Shown here: piece after piece, positions 16,870 through 25,816 of the stretch
Layout of the letters: the number at the start of each line of letters is the position of its first letter
Numbering within the stretch: position 1 is the first letter of the stretch
Origin: JAFGBM01 sp964610155
Lineage (GTDB): Bacteria > Actinomycetota > Actinomycetes > Actinomycetales > Demequinaceae
Assembly: GCA_964610155.1 (NCBI GenBank)
Contig: CAZSUY010000005.1
Span: 60,764 to 124,763, forward strand
Direction: 5' to 3'
Length of the DNA stretch: 64,000 nt
The notes under the pieces: generated by a model
The model's input: only the letters and a program-made list of their open reading frames with translations
Told to the model about the DNA's origin: nothing
Databases searched by the model: none
Position numbers and translations under genes: made by a program

Positions 16870-17682
16870 ATGCGCGGAACGAGTCAAGCATCCAGGGACG
16901 CGGCCCTCAAGGCATTCGAGCCGGTGGTGGTCGCCGCCGGTGTCGATGCGGCGCGACTGGCCCACGAACTCTATTCGGTTGTGGATACACTCGACTCTTC
17001 TGGCACGCTACGGCGCACCCTGACGGATCCGGCTCGGCCGGGTACGGACAAGGGGACCCTTGTGTCGTCCCTCTTCTTTAAACTTGATCAACGGGTCCGC
17101 AACGTGGTGGAAGATTTCGCGAGTAGACGCTGGTGGCACGAGGATGACCTCGGCGACGCCCTTGAGGATGCCGCCGTGGAAGGTTTGCTGGTCTCGGCCC
17201 AGGCCGTGGGTTCTCTCGATACCGTCGAGGAGGAGTTGTTCCGAGTCGAGCGATTCCTATCCACCGAGCGTGAAATCTACTCGGCCCTCGACAACCGGTC
17301 AGCCATTCCCGCCGCCCGGAAGGCGCTCGCTTCGACCATCCTGGGCTCGAGGGTGTCTTCCACCACCGCGGTACTCATTGAGAGAGCCTGCGTAGCCCCC
17401 CGGGGACGTCAGCTTGTGAAGATGATTGACTACTTTCAAAAGGCCGCAGCCGCGAGGCAGAGCAAGGTTATTGCGGACGTGACAACGGCGGTCGAGTTGA
17501 GTGCAGAGCAACGGGATCGGCTCGCCCAGAATCTCCAACGAGAATTTGGGCGGGAGATCCTGGTGAACGTGGCGGTCGATCCACGGGTCATCGGTGGGAT
17601 GAGGGTTCAGGTCGAGCAAGAGGTGATGGACGGAACGATCGTCGCCCAGCTCGTCGATGTACGGCGACGTTTGGTTGGCTAG
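16870..17682 (+). CDS. atpH: F0F1 ATP synthase subunit delta
   Basis: A 270-residue delta subunit, about 90 residues longer than the E. coli protein, as is usual in many Actinobacteria. It connects the alpha3beta3 head to the b stalk. The C-terminal signature REILVNVAVDPRVIGGMRVQ is characteristic. It begins 2 bp after the atpF stop. Confidence 0.94.
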   Translation: MRGTSQASRDAALKAFEPVVVAAGVDAARLAHELYSVVDTLDSSGTLRRTLTDPARPGTDKGTLVSSLFFKLDQRVRNVVEDFASRRWWHEDDLGDALEDAAVEGLLVSAQAVGSLDTVEEELFRVERFLSTEREIYSALDNRSAIPAARKALASTILGSRVSSTTAVLIERACVAPRGRQLVKMIDYFQKAAAARQSKVIADVTTAVELSAEQRDRLAQNLQREFGREILVNVAVDPRVIGGMRVQVEQEVMDGTIVAQLVDVRRRLVG

Positions 17683-17721
17683 CCCGATGGCGGCCGAGGG
17701 GCGACAGACAGGAGACAGGCG

Positions 17722-19353
17722 ATGGCAGAGTTGACGATCAGTCCCGAGGAGATCAGGGCTGCGCTTGACACCTATGTCAAGTCGTACAAGCCCACGGGTT
17801 CTCCCTGGGAGGAGGCGGGTCGGGTTACTCTCGCGGCCGATGGCATCGCGCAGGTTGATGGGCTCCCCGGTGTGATGGCGAACGAGTTGGTGCGGTTCGA
17901 GGATGGGACACTTGGTCTCGCCCTCAACCTTGATGTACGAGAAATCGGGGTCGTCGTCCTGGGGGAGTTCACCGGTATCGAGGAGGGTCAACCCGTTCAG
18001 CGGACGGGTGAGTTGCTGAGCGTTCCTGTGGGTGACGGATATCTGGGTCGAGTTGTCGATCCCTTGGGTGTGCCGATCGATGGCCTCGGTGAAATCCCAT
18101 CAGAAGGTCGCAGGGCGCTCGAGCTTCAGGCGCCTGGGGTGATGGAGCGTATGTCCGTCCACGAGCCGCTCCAGACGGGACTCAAGGCCATCGATGCGAT
18201 GGTTCCGATCGGGCGTGGACAGCGGCAACTCATCATCGGTGACCGCCAGACGGGAAAGACCGCCATCGCCACCGACACCATCATCAATCAACGAGCCAAC
18301 TGGGAGACCGGCGACCCGGCCAAGCAGGTGCGCTGCATCTACGTGGCTATCGGCCAAAAGGGATCCACGATTGCCGGAATTCAAGAAGCCCTCGATGAAG
18401 CTGGTGCGCTTCAGTACACGACCATCGTGGCGGCGCCTGCCTCCGATCCGGCAGGGTTCAAGTACCTGGCGCCCTATACCGGGTCGGCCATCGGTCAACA
18501 CTGGATGTACAAAGGCAAGCACGTTCTTATCATCTTCGACGATCTGTCCAAACAGGCAGAAGCGTATCGGGCGGTCTCCCTCCTTCTGCGTCGCCCCCCG
18601 GGTCGGGAGGCATACCCCGGCGACGTGTTCTATCTTCACAGTCGTCTTCTTGAGCGTTGTGCCAAACTCTCTGATGACATGGGAGCCGGATCTATGACAG
18701 GTCTTCCCATCATCGAGACCAAGGCCAATGATGTCTCGGCCTACATCCCCACGAATGTCATCTCGATCACGGATGGACAGATCTTCCTCCAGTCCGACCT
18801 GTTCAATGCCAACCAACGCCCGGCTGTCGACGTCGGCATCTCGGTCTCCCGGGTCGGTGGTGCCGCGCAAGTCAAGGCCATGAAAAAGGTCGCGGGAACC
18901 CTGAAGATCGACCTGGCTCAGTACCGCTCCCTTGAGGCCTTCGCGATGTTCGCCTCCGACCTCGATGCCGCATCGCGTCAGCAGTTGACCAGGGGAGCGC
19001 GCCTGATGGAGCTCCTCAAGCAAGCCCAGTACACCCCTTACCCCATCGAGGAGCAGGTGGTGTCCATCTGGGCGGGGACAAAGGGAAAACTCGACAAGTT
19101 GCCGCTCACGGAGGTTTTGCGATTCGAGCAGCAGCTGCTCGACCACCTGAGGGACACGACCACCATCCTGTCGACGATCGCCGAGACCGGCCTCTTGACT
19201 GACGACGTTGAAGACGAACTTGAGAAGGCCGTCGATGATTTCCTGGCCACCTTCGTACAATCGCTCGTCGCAACGCCAGGGACGACGACGTCAACCGTCA
19301 GCTCAAGCGACCTGAAGGAAAAGCAAGAGCGAATCGTGAAGAAAAAGGCGTAG
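17722..19353 (+). CDS. atpA: F0F1 ATP synthase subunit alpha
   Basis: A 543-residue non-catalytic nucleotide-binding subunit. Walker A is GDRQTGKT (about 173-180); the regulatory VPIGRGQRQLI and the arginine-finger region ISVSRVGGAAQ are present. The C-terminus has an extra charged tail of about 30 residues, common in Actinobacteria; in mycobacteria the alpha tail suppresses ATP hydrolysis, which may matter here because the epsilon subunit lacks its inhibitory domain. GGAGACAGG precedes the ATG. Confidence 0.96.
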   Translation: MAELTISPEEIRAALDTYVKSYKPTGSPWEEAGRVTLAADGIAQVDGLPGVMANELVRFEDGTLGLALNLDVREIGVVVLGEFTGIEEGQPVQRTGELLSVPVGDGYLGRVVDPLGVPIDGLGEIPSEGRRALELQAPGVMERMSVHEPLQTGLKAIDAMVPIGRGQRQLIIGDRQTGKTAIATDTIINQRANWETGDPAKQVRCIYVAIGQKGSTIAGIQEALDEAGALQYTTIVAAPASDPAGFKYLAPYTGSAIGQHWMYKGKHVLIIFDDLSKQAEAYRAVSLLLRRPPGREAYPGDVFYLHSRLLERCAKLSDDMGAGSMTGLPIIETKANDVSAYIPTNVISITDGQIFLQSDLFNANQRPAVDVGISVSRVGGAAQVKAMKKVAGTLKIDLAQYRSLEAFAMFASDLDAASRQQLTRGARLMELLKQAQYTPYPIEEQVVSIWAGTKGKLDKLPLTEVLRFEQQLLDHLRDTTTILSTIAETGLLTDDVEDELEKAVDDFLATFVQSLVATPGTTTSTVSSSDLKEKQERIVKKKA

Positions 19354-19356
19354 CGG

Positions 19357-20253
19357 ATGTCGGGAAAGCAGCGCCAGTATCGGCAACGGATCCGGTCCAC
19401 TCAGTCGCTCAAGAAGATCTTCCATGCGATGGAACTCATCGCCGCATCGAGGATTGGAAAGGCCCGCGACAAAGTTCTAGCCGCATCGCCTTACTCCGCT
19501 GCGATCACTCGGGCAATCACCGCCGTGGTGACCCATTCGGATGTTGAACACCCTCTGACGACGGAGCGGGAGGGTATCGCCCGTGCGGCCCTGCTGGTGA
19601 TTGCGGCCGACCGAGGCATGGCGGGGGCATACTCGGCAAGCGCCCTTCGTGAATCCGAGCGGATTCGGGCGCGCTTGCTGGAGGAAGGGATGGAGGTCGA
19701 TCAATATGTTGTCGGGCGTCGCGGGGCGTCCTACTACTCTTTTCGTCACCGGAGCCTCATTCAGAGGTGGGTGGGGAATTCGGATTCTCCCAACCACGCG
19801 ATCGCTCAGGAAATTGCCCAGACCCTGCTCCGATCCTTCCTGGCGGAGCCCGACGATGGAGGAGTCGCCGAACTTCACATCGTCTACACACACTTCAAGT
19901 CGATGGTGACGCAGGAGCCTCGGGTCATTCGCCTCCTCCCCATCGAGGTAGTGGAAGGCACTGGTGGGGTGGAGGACGAGACTCTACCGCTCTATGCCTT
20001 CGAGCCCAACGATCAGGAGGTCCTCGATGCACTCCTTCCGCGCTACATCGAGGCCCGGATATATCACTGCTTGCTGCAGTCCGCCGCATCGGAATTGGCC
20101 GCACGCCAGCGCTCGATGAACACGGCGACCACGAACGCGCGGGATTTGATTCATGACTACACTCGGTTGGCAAACCAGGCGCGTCAGGCCGAGATCACCC
20201 AAGAAATCAGCGAGATCGTTTCGGGCGCCGATGCGCTCGCGGCGGCTTCGTAG
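19357..20253 (+). CDS. atpG: F0F1 ATP synthase subunit gamma
   Basis: A 298-residue central shaft. The N-terminal coiled-coil motif RQRIRSTQSLKKIFHAMELI and the C-terminal helix ERSMNTATTNARDLI-like segment (ARQRSMNTATTNARDLI) mark the family. The start is 3 bp after the atpA stop. Confidence 0.95.
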   Translation: MSGKQRQYRQRIRSTQSLKKIFHAMELIAASRIGKARDKVLAASPYSAAITRAITAVVTHSDVEHPLTTEREGIARAALLVIAADRGMAGAYSASALRESERIRARLLEEGMEVDQYVVGRRGASYYSFRHRSLIQRWVGNSDSPNHAIAQEIAQTLLRSFLAEPDDGGVAELHIVYTHFKSMVTQEPRVIRLLPIEVVEGTGGVEDETLPLYAFEPNDQEVLDALLPRYIEARIYHCLLQSAASELAARQRSMNTATTNARDLIHDYTRLANQARQAEITQEISEIVSGADALAAAS

Positions 20254-20268
20254 GAAGAGACGAGGAGA

Positions 20269-21759
20269 ATGTCCCCCACCGCAAAGAAGGCAAAGGCACA
20301 AGCTGCACCCGTCACTCACGAGGCCGTCGCCATGGGCCGGGTCGCCCGCGTCATCGGTCCGGTCGTGGATGTCGAGTTCCCGCCCGAAGGGATCCCAGAT
20401 CTCTATCACGCCCTTGAGGTGGATCTCGACCTCACCGCTCAAGGGGAGGGGGAGAAGAAGATCACCCTGACCTTGGAGACCGCTCAGCACCTCGGAGACA
20501 ACCTCATCAGAGCCATCGCCCTCCAGCCAACCGACGGACTGGTGAGGGGTGCCGATGTCCGCGACACGGGTGCTCCGATTTCCGTACCAGTGGGAGACGT
20601 GACCAAGGGTCACGTCTTCAACGTCATCGGCGAGATTCTCAATGCCAAGGAGGGTGAGGTCATCGAGGTGAAGGAGCGGTGGCCCATCCACCGCAAGCCC
20701 CCAGCCTTCGATCAACTTGAGTCGAAGACCGAGATGTTCGAGACGGGCATCAAGGTCATCGATCTCCTGACCCCCTACGTGCGAGGCGGGAAGATCGGGC
20801 TTTTCGGTGGTGCCGGCGTGGGAAAGACCGTATTGATTCAGGAGATGATCTACCGGGTTGCGACGAACTACAACGGCGTCTCCGTATTCGCCGGTGTCGG
20901 TGAGCGCACTCGTGAGGGTAACGATCTCATCAGGGAGATGACGGAATCGGGAGTCATCGAACAGACCGCGCTGGTGTTCGGTCAGATGGACGAGCCCCCG
21001 GGTACGCGTCTCAGGGTGGGTCTTTCGGCGCTCACGATGGCCGAGTATTTCCGGGATGTCATGGGGCAGGACGTTCTCCTCTTCATCGATAACATCTTCC
21101 GGTTCACCCAGGCGGGTTCGGAGGTCTCGACGTTGCTTGGTCGTATGCCATCGGCCGTCGGCTATCAGCCGAACCTCGCGGACGAGATGGGGGCTCTCCA
21201 GGAACGGATTACGTCGACCCGCGGACACTCGATCACCTCGCTTCAAGCGATCTATGTGCCCGCCGACGACTACACCGATCCGGCTCCGGCGACGACCTTC
21301 GCCCACCTCGACGCGACGACGGAGCTCAGCCGAGAGATCGCCTCGCGTGGCCTGTATCCAGCCGTCGATCCGCTGGCCTCGACCTCACGCATCCTCAACC
21401 CGAGGTACATAGGGAAGGATCACTATGACACGGCCGTCGCGGTCAAGGCCGTTCTTCAACGCAACCGCGAACTCCAGGACATCATCGCGATCCTCGGCGT
21501 AGATGAGCTCTCCGAGGATGACAAGATCGTCGTCTCCCGATCCCGAAAGATCCAGCAGTTTCTCTCTCAGAACACCTATATGGCGACGCAGTTCACGGGG
21601 GTACCAGGCTCAACCGTGCCCCTCACGGAGACGGTTGAGGCATTCTCCGGAATCGTCAATGGGCAGTATGATCACATTTCTGAGCAGGCGTTCTTCAACA
21701 TCGGAGGACTCGAGGACCTGGAGAAGAGCTGGGACCGGATTCAGAAGGAATTGGACTAG
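20269..21759 (+). CDS. atpD: F0F1 ATP synthase subunit beta
   Basis: A 496-residue catalytic subunit. Walker A is GGAGVGKT (about 180-187); the catalytic Glu lies in GVGERTREGNDL, and the DELSEED-type loop is VDELSEDDK. It carries an N-terminal extension of about 20 residues rich in Ala and Lys relative to E. coli. GAGGAG lies before the ATG. Confidence 0.97.
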   Translation: MSPTAKKAKAQAAPVTHEAVAMGRVARVIGPVVDVEFPPEGIPDLYHALEVDLDLTAQGEGEKKITLTLETAQHLGDNLIRAIALQPTDGLVRGADVRDTGAPISVPVGDVTKGHVFNVIGEILNAKEGEVIEVKERWPIHRKPPAFDQLESKTEMFETGIKVIDLLTPYVRGGKIGLFGGAGVGKTVLIQEMIYRVATNYNGVSVFAGVGERTREGNDLIREMTESGVIEQTALVFGQMDEPPGTRLRVGLSALTMAEYFRDVMGQDVLLFIDNIFRFTQAGSEVSTLLGRMPSAVGYQPNLADEMGALQERITSTRGHSITSLQAIYVPADDYTDPAPATTFAHLDATTELSREIASRGLYPAVDPLASTSRILNPRYIGKDHYDTAVAVKAVLQRNRELQDIIAILGVDELSEDDKIVVSRSRKIQQFLSQNTYMATQFTGVPGSTVPLTETVEAFSGIVNGQYDHISEQAFFNIGGLEDLEKSWDRIQKELD

Positions 21760-21761
21760 GC

Positions 21762-22025
21762 GTGGTCCTCGCCGTCGACATCGTGACACCGGAAGGGTCC
21801 CTCTACTCCGGAGAGGCTCAGCATGTCTCCCTCCTGACTGCCGAGGGCTCGATCGGTCTGTACCCAGATCATGAGCCGATCCTTTCCGTGCTCCGGCCTT
21901 GCAGGGTGGGCGTGGTGGATGTCAACGGAAACCGCCTGGAGATTGCCATCGGTGGGGGATTCGTTTCCTTTGATTCGAATAGGGTGACCGTGATCGCGGA
22001 CTCCTTGGGCCCCAAGGACGCCTAG
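21762..22025 (+). CDS. atpC: F0F1 ATP synthase subunit epsilon, short form
   Basis: An 87-residue protein comprising only the N-terminal beta-sandwich (VDIVTPEGSLYSGEAQHVSL; LYPDHEPILSVL; IGGGFVSFDSNRVTVIADS). The C-terminal two-helix domain that inhibits hydrolysis in E. coli and Bacillus is absent: the stop comes directly after the sandwich and nucS begins 2 bp later, so there is no frameshifted remainder. Short epsilons occur in other actinobacterial groups. GTG start, 2 bp after atpD. Confidence 0.93.
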   Translation: MVLAVDIVTPEGSLYSGEAQHVSLLTAEGSIGLYPDHEPILSVLRPCRVGVVDVNGNRLEIAIGGGFVSFDSNRVTVIADSLGPKDA

Positions 22026-22027
22026 CG

Positions 22028-22723
22028 ATGCGGGTCGTCATAGCCCGTTGCGCCGCCTCGTACTCTGGACGGCTCTCGGCCCAACTCACGCTCGCAACAA
22101 GGGCGATTCTTGTCAAAGCGGACGGATCGGTCCTCATCCACGCGGATGGGGGATCATACAAGCCCCTCAACTGGATGAGCCCCCCGTGTACGTTGCGCGA
22201 GGAGTCTCCAGGGGAGGAGGCCACGGGTCGAGGGGTCGCGGCCGTCTGGGTGGTCCAACACGGTAAGGCGGATGATCGGCTGGAGATCGAAATCCATGAG
22301 GTGATAAGCGATTCCGAGTATGAGTTGGGGGAGGATCCCGGGCTGGTGAAGGATGGCGTCGAGACCCAGCTTCAGGCGTTGCTTGCCGAGCAGATCGGCG
22401 TACTCGGGGAGGGATATACCTTGGTGCGCCGGGAGCATCCGACGGCGATCGGACCCGTCGACATCCTCGCCAGGGACGGAGGAGGCCGAGCGGTCGCTAT
22501 CGAGGTCAAGCGTCGTGGTGAGGTCGACGGCGTCGAGCAGCTCACCCGATACCTCGACCTCCTCAATCGCGACCCGCTCCTGAGCCCGGTCGAGGGGGTG
22601 TTCGCAGCCCAGGAGATCAAACCCCAGGCACGGACCCTTGCGGAGGACAGGGGGATCCGGTGTGTACTCTTGGACTACGAGGCGTTGCGGGGGACCGAGG
22701 TTGGCACCCGCCGCCTTTTCTAG
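22028..22723 (+). CDS. nucS: Mismatch-specific endonuclease NucS (EndoMS)
   Basis: A 231-residue nuclease that cleaves mismatched duplex DNA and replaces MutS/MutL mismatch repair in Actinobacteria. The N-terminal beta domain starts MRVVIARCAASYSGRLSAQL. The C-terminal RecB-like nuclease domain has GPVDILARD, IEVKRRGEVDGVEQLTRYLD (Asp, Glu-x-Lys and Gln-x3-Tyr residues of the active site). The final residues RRLF resemble the clamp-interaction tail of archaeal and mycobacterial NucS. It follows atpC by 2 bp, the normal actinobacterial linkage. Confidence 0.94.
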   Translation: MRVVIARCAASYSGRLSAQLTLATRAILVKADGSVLIHADGGSYKPLNWMSPPCTLREESPGEEATGRGVAAVWVVQHGKADDRLEIEIHEVISDSEYELGEDPGLVKDGVETQLQALLAEQIGVLGEGYTLVRREHPTAIGPVDILARDGGGRAVAIEVKRRGEVDGVEQLTRYLDLLNRDPLLSPVEGVFAAQEIKPQARTLAEDRGIRCVLLDYEALRGTEVGTRRLF

Positions 22724-22740
22724 GGGCCGGGTTCGGCCCT
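22723..22740 (+). terminator. GC hairpin at the end of the atp-nucS operon
   Basis: GGGCCG (22724-22729) and CGGCCC (22734-22739) form a 6-bp stem with a GGTT loop right at the nucS stop. There is no U-run, so it could be a Rho-assisted end or mRNA-stabilising hairpin rather than a true intrinsic terminator. Confidence 0.4.
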
Positions 22741-22827
22741 CCATCGCGTCGCCCCGCAGGGTAGGTTGGTAATGCGGGGAGCGATGCGCACGAGACCCCA
22801 GGTATCCAGTGGCAACGAGGAGAAGGA

Positions 22828-23019
22828 ATGTCGACCTACAGGAAGAACATCGTCGAGAGTTTTGGTTCGCTCGACGAGTTCGCGAAGCAGAATGGGTACT
22901 ACAAGATCTACGAAAGCGACAGGGGTTACCACACAGTTCAGATTCCGGGTGAGGAAGAGGCGATCCTCTCAAGCCCGAACCTCACCAATCTCCGGTTGGT
23001 TTGGCCCGAGGAAGGCTAG
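22828..23019 (+). CDS. Small conserved-looking protein of unknown function
   Basis: A 63-residue soluble acidic protein beginning MSTYRKNIVESFGSLDEF. I do not recognise the family. It is accepted as real because GAGGAGAAGG lies 2-9 nt before the ATG, the residue composition is protein-like, and a TANNNT hexamer (TAGGTT, 22762-22767) could drive it. It has no membrane segment or motif. It sits between nucS and the Cys/His protein. Confidence 0.6.
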   Translation: MSTYRKNIVESFGSLDEFAKQNGYYKIYESDRGYHTVQIPGEEEAILSSPNLTNLRLVWPEEG

Positions 23020-23032
23020 AGCCATAGGAAAA

Positions 23033-23057
23033 GGGGAGCTCCCCGCGAAAGTAGGAT
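23033..23057 (+). promoter_or_regulatory. 12-bp palindrome and leaderless promoter
   Basis: GGGGAGCTCCCC (23033-23044) is a perfect palindrome 7 bp before the -10 TAGGAT (23052-23057), which ends 6 nt before the ATG at 23064. The palindrome could be a hairpin ending the previous transcript or an operator overlapping the promoter. Confidence 0.4.
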
Positions 23058-23063
23058 GGGCGC

Positions 23064-23369
23064 ATGGCACGCAGGCCCCAGAAGCGCCCCTACGGCGAAC
23101 CGATCCCCGAACTCGACGTTGAACGCCTGTCGGGTGGATTTTCGGCGCGAATTGAGCCCGGCCCGGGTAGCGAGCCCTTCTTCGTGGCGGTTTCACGTCA
23201 GACCGACTCGTCCTTCGTTTGTCCCGCCTGTGGTCACGACATCGCTCCTCGGACCAACCATGTGGTCGCCTGGGCGGCAGGGGGACTCTTCGGCGAGGGG
23301 ATTGCGGCGGACGAGCGACGCCATTGGCACACCGCGTGTTGGGCGCGCTTCGGGAGGGCGCGTGACTGA
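23064..23369 (+). CDS. Conserved actinobacterial Cys/His protein next to nucS
   Basis: A 101-residue protein with CPACGHDI (about 54-61), NHVVAW and RRHWHTACWARF. This pattern matches a family found near nucS in many Actinobacteria and often mislabelled 'ATP/GTP-binding protein'. The CxxC and HxxC pairs could bind zinc in an HNH- or treble-clef-like fold, but no catalytic role is shown. TAGGAT lies 6 nt before the ATG and there is no clear Shine-Dalgarno, so it is probably leaderless. It overlaps the next gene by 8 nt. Confidence 0.72.
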   Translation: MARRPQKRPYGEPIPELDVERLSGGFSARIEPGPGSEPFFVAVSRQTDSSFVCPACGHDIAPRTNHVVAWAAGGLFGEGIAADERRHWHTACWARFGRARD

Positions 23370-24213
23370 CGCTGCGGTACCGATTCGTTCGACAACCATG
23401 AACGGCGAGAGAGCCACGAGCCCCGCCCTCCATGTGGGGCTTCGTGGGCAGGGGCGGGCCGCGGGCAGACGGGGGGAGCCTCCGATCGTGCTCCTCCATG
23501 CATTCCCCCTCGATTCCCGGATGTGGGAGCCGCTGATGGTGGAACTCTCGGCCCTTGGCATCGTTGCCTACGGCTTCGATTCTCCCGGCTTCGGGGTGAC
23601 CCCCCTCTGGGCCGAGACGCCCAGCATCGACGCTATCGCCGACGCGGCCGTCCTGACCCTGAAGGACGGTATCGGGGCCGGGGCTGCACATTGGGTGGGG
23701 TGCTCAATGGGTGGTTACGTGGCCCTAGCGATCGCCGACCGCCATCCGGACGCAGTGGCTGGAATGGGATTGGTCGACACCAGGTCGACTCCGGACGACG
23801 AGGCTAGGCGGTCGGCGCGGTTGCAGGCGGCCGCAGAAATCGACGGGTCGGGGGCGATACCGAATTCGCGCGAAATGGCTGAAGACCTCATCGGGATCGA
23901 GGGCCAGCGTCGTCGGGTCCTCATCGAGAAAGTCACCGCTATGATCTCCGACCAGAGCCCAAGCGCAGTTGCTTGGGGTCAGAGGGCGATGGCTACACGT
24001 CCCGACCGCACACGTGTATTGCGGGGATTCCAGAGGCCGGCGGTCGTCGTTCGGGGGGAGAAGGATTTCCTCACCGACCCAGCGGAAACAGAGGCGATGG
24101 CGGAGGCGTTGGGAATCGAGGTGACGCAGGTACCCGGCGTGGGTCACCTTAGCCCACTCGAGGCACCATCATCTGTCGCGGATACCCTCGCGCTACTCTG
24201 TCGGCGAACGTAG
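23362..24213 (+). CDS. Alpha/beta hydrolase
   Basis: A 283-residue alpha/beta-hydrolase fold. The oxyanion segment is VLLHAFPLDSRMW, the nucleophile elbow GCSMGG holds the Ser, the acid is in VRGEKDFLTD and the His in VPGVGHLSPLEAP, so the triad is complete. The family includes esterases, lactonases and haloperoxidase-like enzymes; the substrate cannot be told. GTG 23362 is preceded by GGGAGGG; an ATG at 23398 is an alternative start. It converges on the DivIVA-like gene with an 11-bp gap. Confidence 0.8.
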   Translation: MTDAAVPIRSTTMNGERATSPALHVGLRGQGRAAGRRGEPPIVLLHAFPLDSRMWEPLMVELSALGIVAYGFDSPGFGVTPLWAETPSIDAIADAAVLTLKDGIGAGAAHWVGCSMGGYVALAIADRHPDAVAGMGLVDTRSTPDDEARRSARLQAAAEIDGSGAIPNSREMAEDLIGIEGQRRRVLIEKVTAMISDQSPSAVAWGQRAMATRPDRTRVLRGFQRPAVVVRGEKDFLTDPAETEAMAEALGIEVTQVPGVGHLSPLEAPSSVADTLALLCRRT

Positions 24214-24224
24214 GACTCTAGAGA

Positions 24225-25688
24225 TCAGGTTGCCTGCGAGAAACCCTCATCATCTTCGCCCTCGGACAAGATGCGGACCTCGTCCGTAGAGGGGGCGAAA
24301 CCGGGTTGGATGACGTTTGCGTCAGAATCGGGTTCGTCCAAGGGGGCGTCGGTCGGAGCCTCCTCGGCTGGAGCCTCCTCGGCCGGAGCCTTCTCGGTCG
24401 GAGCCTTCTCGGCCGGAGCCTCCTCGGTGGGCCACTTTGGTTCGTCCTCGGTTGCTTCGGTATCGGCATTGGGTAGGCGTGTGGCCACCATCGGGGGAAG
24501 GGAGGGAGGGATGGGCATGGTCGCTGGTCGAGCGGTTGGATCCGTCGTGAGGAGAAGGCGCAACTCGTCGAGATACGACGTGATGGATTCACGTTGGCGA
24601 TTGAGTTCGTCGACATCCCGCTGAGCCGTCGTGCGCTCGCGCTCGGAGTCGTTGACTGCCTCGCTCATGATCTTCTCGGCGTGCTCGCGGGCCTCCGCGA
24701 TGATCTCGTCGGCGTTCTTGCGAGCGTTTGTGAGCAGGGTCTCGGCGTGGCGCTCGGCCTCCACCCTGGCGGCCTCTCCTCGTTCAATCGCCGCATGCAT
24801 CCGGGTCTCAGCCTCGTTCGCGTGTTCTCGGGCGTCGGATACGAGTTTGTCGTATTCGGAGTTCGCGTCGTCATAGCGGAGTTTGAGGGTGCGTTCGGTG
24901 TCTTCCCGTTTCTGTGCGGCCTCTACCTGGAGGTCTTCGCGGATTCGTAGAGTTTCCTGACGTGCCTTATCACGATCCGCCCTGGCCTCTTCGAGCATTC
25001 GTTCGGCTGCCGCCTTTGTTTCGGCGAGGGTGCGTTCTGCGGCAGCGCGCGATTCCTCATTAACCTCCTGGGACTCCCGTTGGCTGGCGACCCGCAACTC
25101 GGTGGCCTCCCGTTCCGCGGTGGCACGGAGTGCAGCGATCTCGCGTTCGAGGGTTGCCTTCTTGTCCGCTACCTCCGCCTCGAGGGCGGATCGTGTCGCC
25201 TCTGCCTCGCGCTTGGAGGAGGCGACTAGTTCGGATGTTTCCTTCTGCGTCGTCTCACGTAGGGCCGCCGCGTCCCGTTCCGAGGACGTCTGCAACTGCT
25301 CGGCCTCTCGACGCGCCTGGGTGAGGAGCTCGCCAACCTCGTTGTCGGCTCGGGCGCGAAGCTGCTGGGCGGCGAGATTGGCTCGCGCGACTGTCTCCTG
25401 GGCGTGGGTGTTGGCCCTCGCCAGGACATCGGCCGATTGTTCCTCGGCGGACTTGAGGAGCTGCTCGACCCGGGTGCCGAGGCCGGAGTAGGTGGGCTTG
25501 CCGGTCTCCTTGAGCGTCTCTTGGACGGCCTCCAGCTCGGAGCGGACTCTTTCGGTTTCACGCCGAGCCGAGTCCGCCTCGGCTCTAGCGTCTCGGATCT
25601 GATCTTCCATCTGCCCGAGGTAGGCCGCAACGGCGTCGCGATCGTAGCCGCGCATCGAGATCGGGAACGGCGCGTTCGGTTCCGACAT
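24225..25688 (-). CDS. DivIVA-domain coiled-coil protein
   Basis: A 487-residue protein. The N-terminus (MRGYDRDAVAAYLGQMEDQI) is the DivIVA/Wag31-like membrane-curvature motif. Residues about 25-385 form a nearly unbroken coiled coil rich in Ala, Arg and Glu. The C-terminal tail is disordered, with AEEAP/TEKAP repeats and an acidic end. Similar actinobacterial proteins (FilP/Scy-like scaffolds) organise polar growth or the cytoskeleton. ATG 25688 is chosen because AAGGAG lies 6 nt upstream and it opens with the domain. Exact role is inferred. Confidence 0.78.
   Translation of the reverse strand: MSEPNAPFPISMRGYDRDAVAAYLGQMEDQIRDARAEADSARRETERVRSELEAVQETLKETGKPTYSGLGTRVEQLLKSAEEQSADVLARANTHAQETVARANLAAQQLRARADNEVGELLTQARREAEQLQTSSERDAAALRETTQKETSELVASSKREAEATRSALEAEVADKKATLEREIAALRATAEREATELRVASQRESQEVNEESRAAAERTLAETKAAAERMLEEARADRDKARQETLRIREDLQVEAAQKREDTERTLKLRYDDANSEYDKLVSDAREHANEAETRMHAAIERGEAARVEAERHAETLLTNARKNADEIIAEAREHAEKIMSEAVNDSERERTTAQRDVDELNRQRESITSYLDELRLLLTTDPTARPATMPIPPSLPPMVATRLPNADTEATEDEPKWPTEEAPAEKAPTEKAPAEEAPAEEAPTDAPLDEPDSDANVIQPGFAPSTDEVRILSEGEDDEGFSQAT
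24351..24425 (-). repeat. 15-bp tandem repeat in the DivIVA-like gene
   Basis: Five 15-bp units of form GGYYGGAGCCTYCTC (plus strand) encode alternating EEAPA, EKAPT-type pentapeptides in the C-terminal tail. Units differ only at two or three positions. Confidence 0.85.
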
Positions 25689-25816
25689 GGACACTCCTTC
25701 TTGGGCAGGATTCACTTGCTCCCAGGGTAGTGGGCTCCAACGACCGCCACAACGCAACGCTCTGGGCGTGGTTGAACGTTATGGGGTTAGAGTAGTGAAC
25801 CGATCAAGGGAGAATC

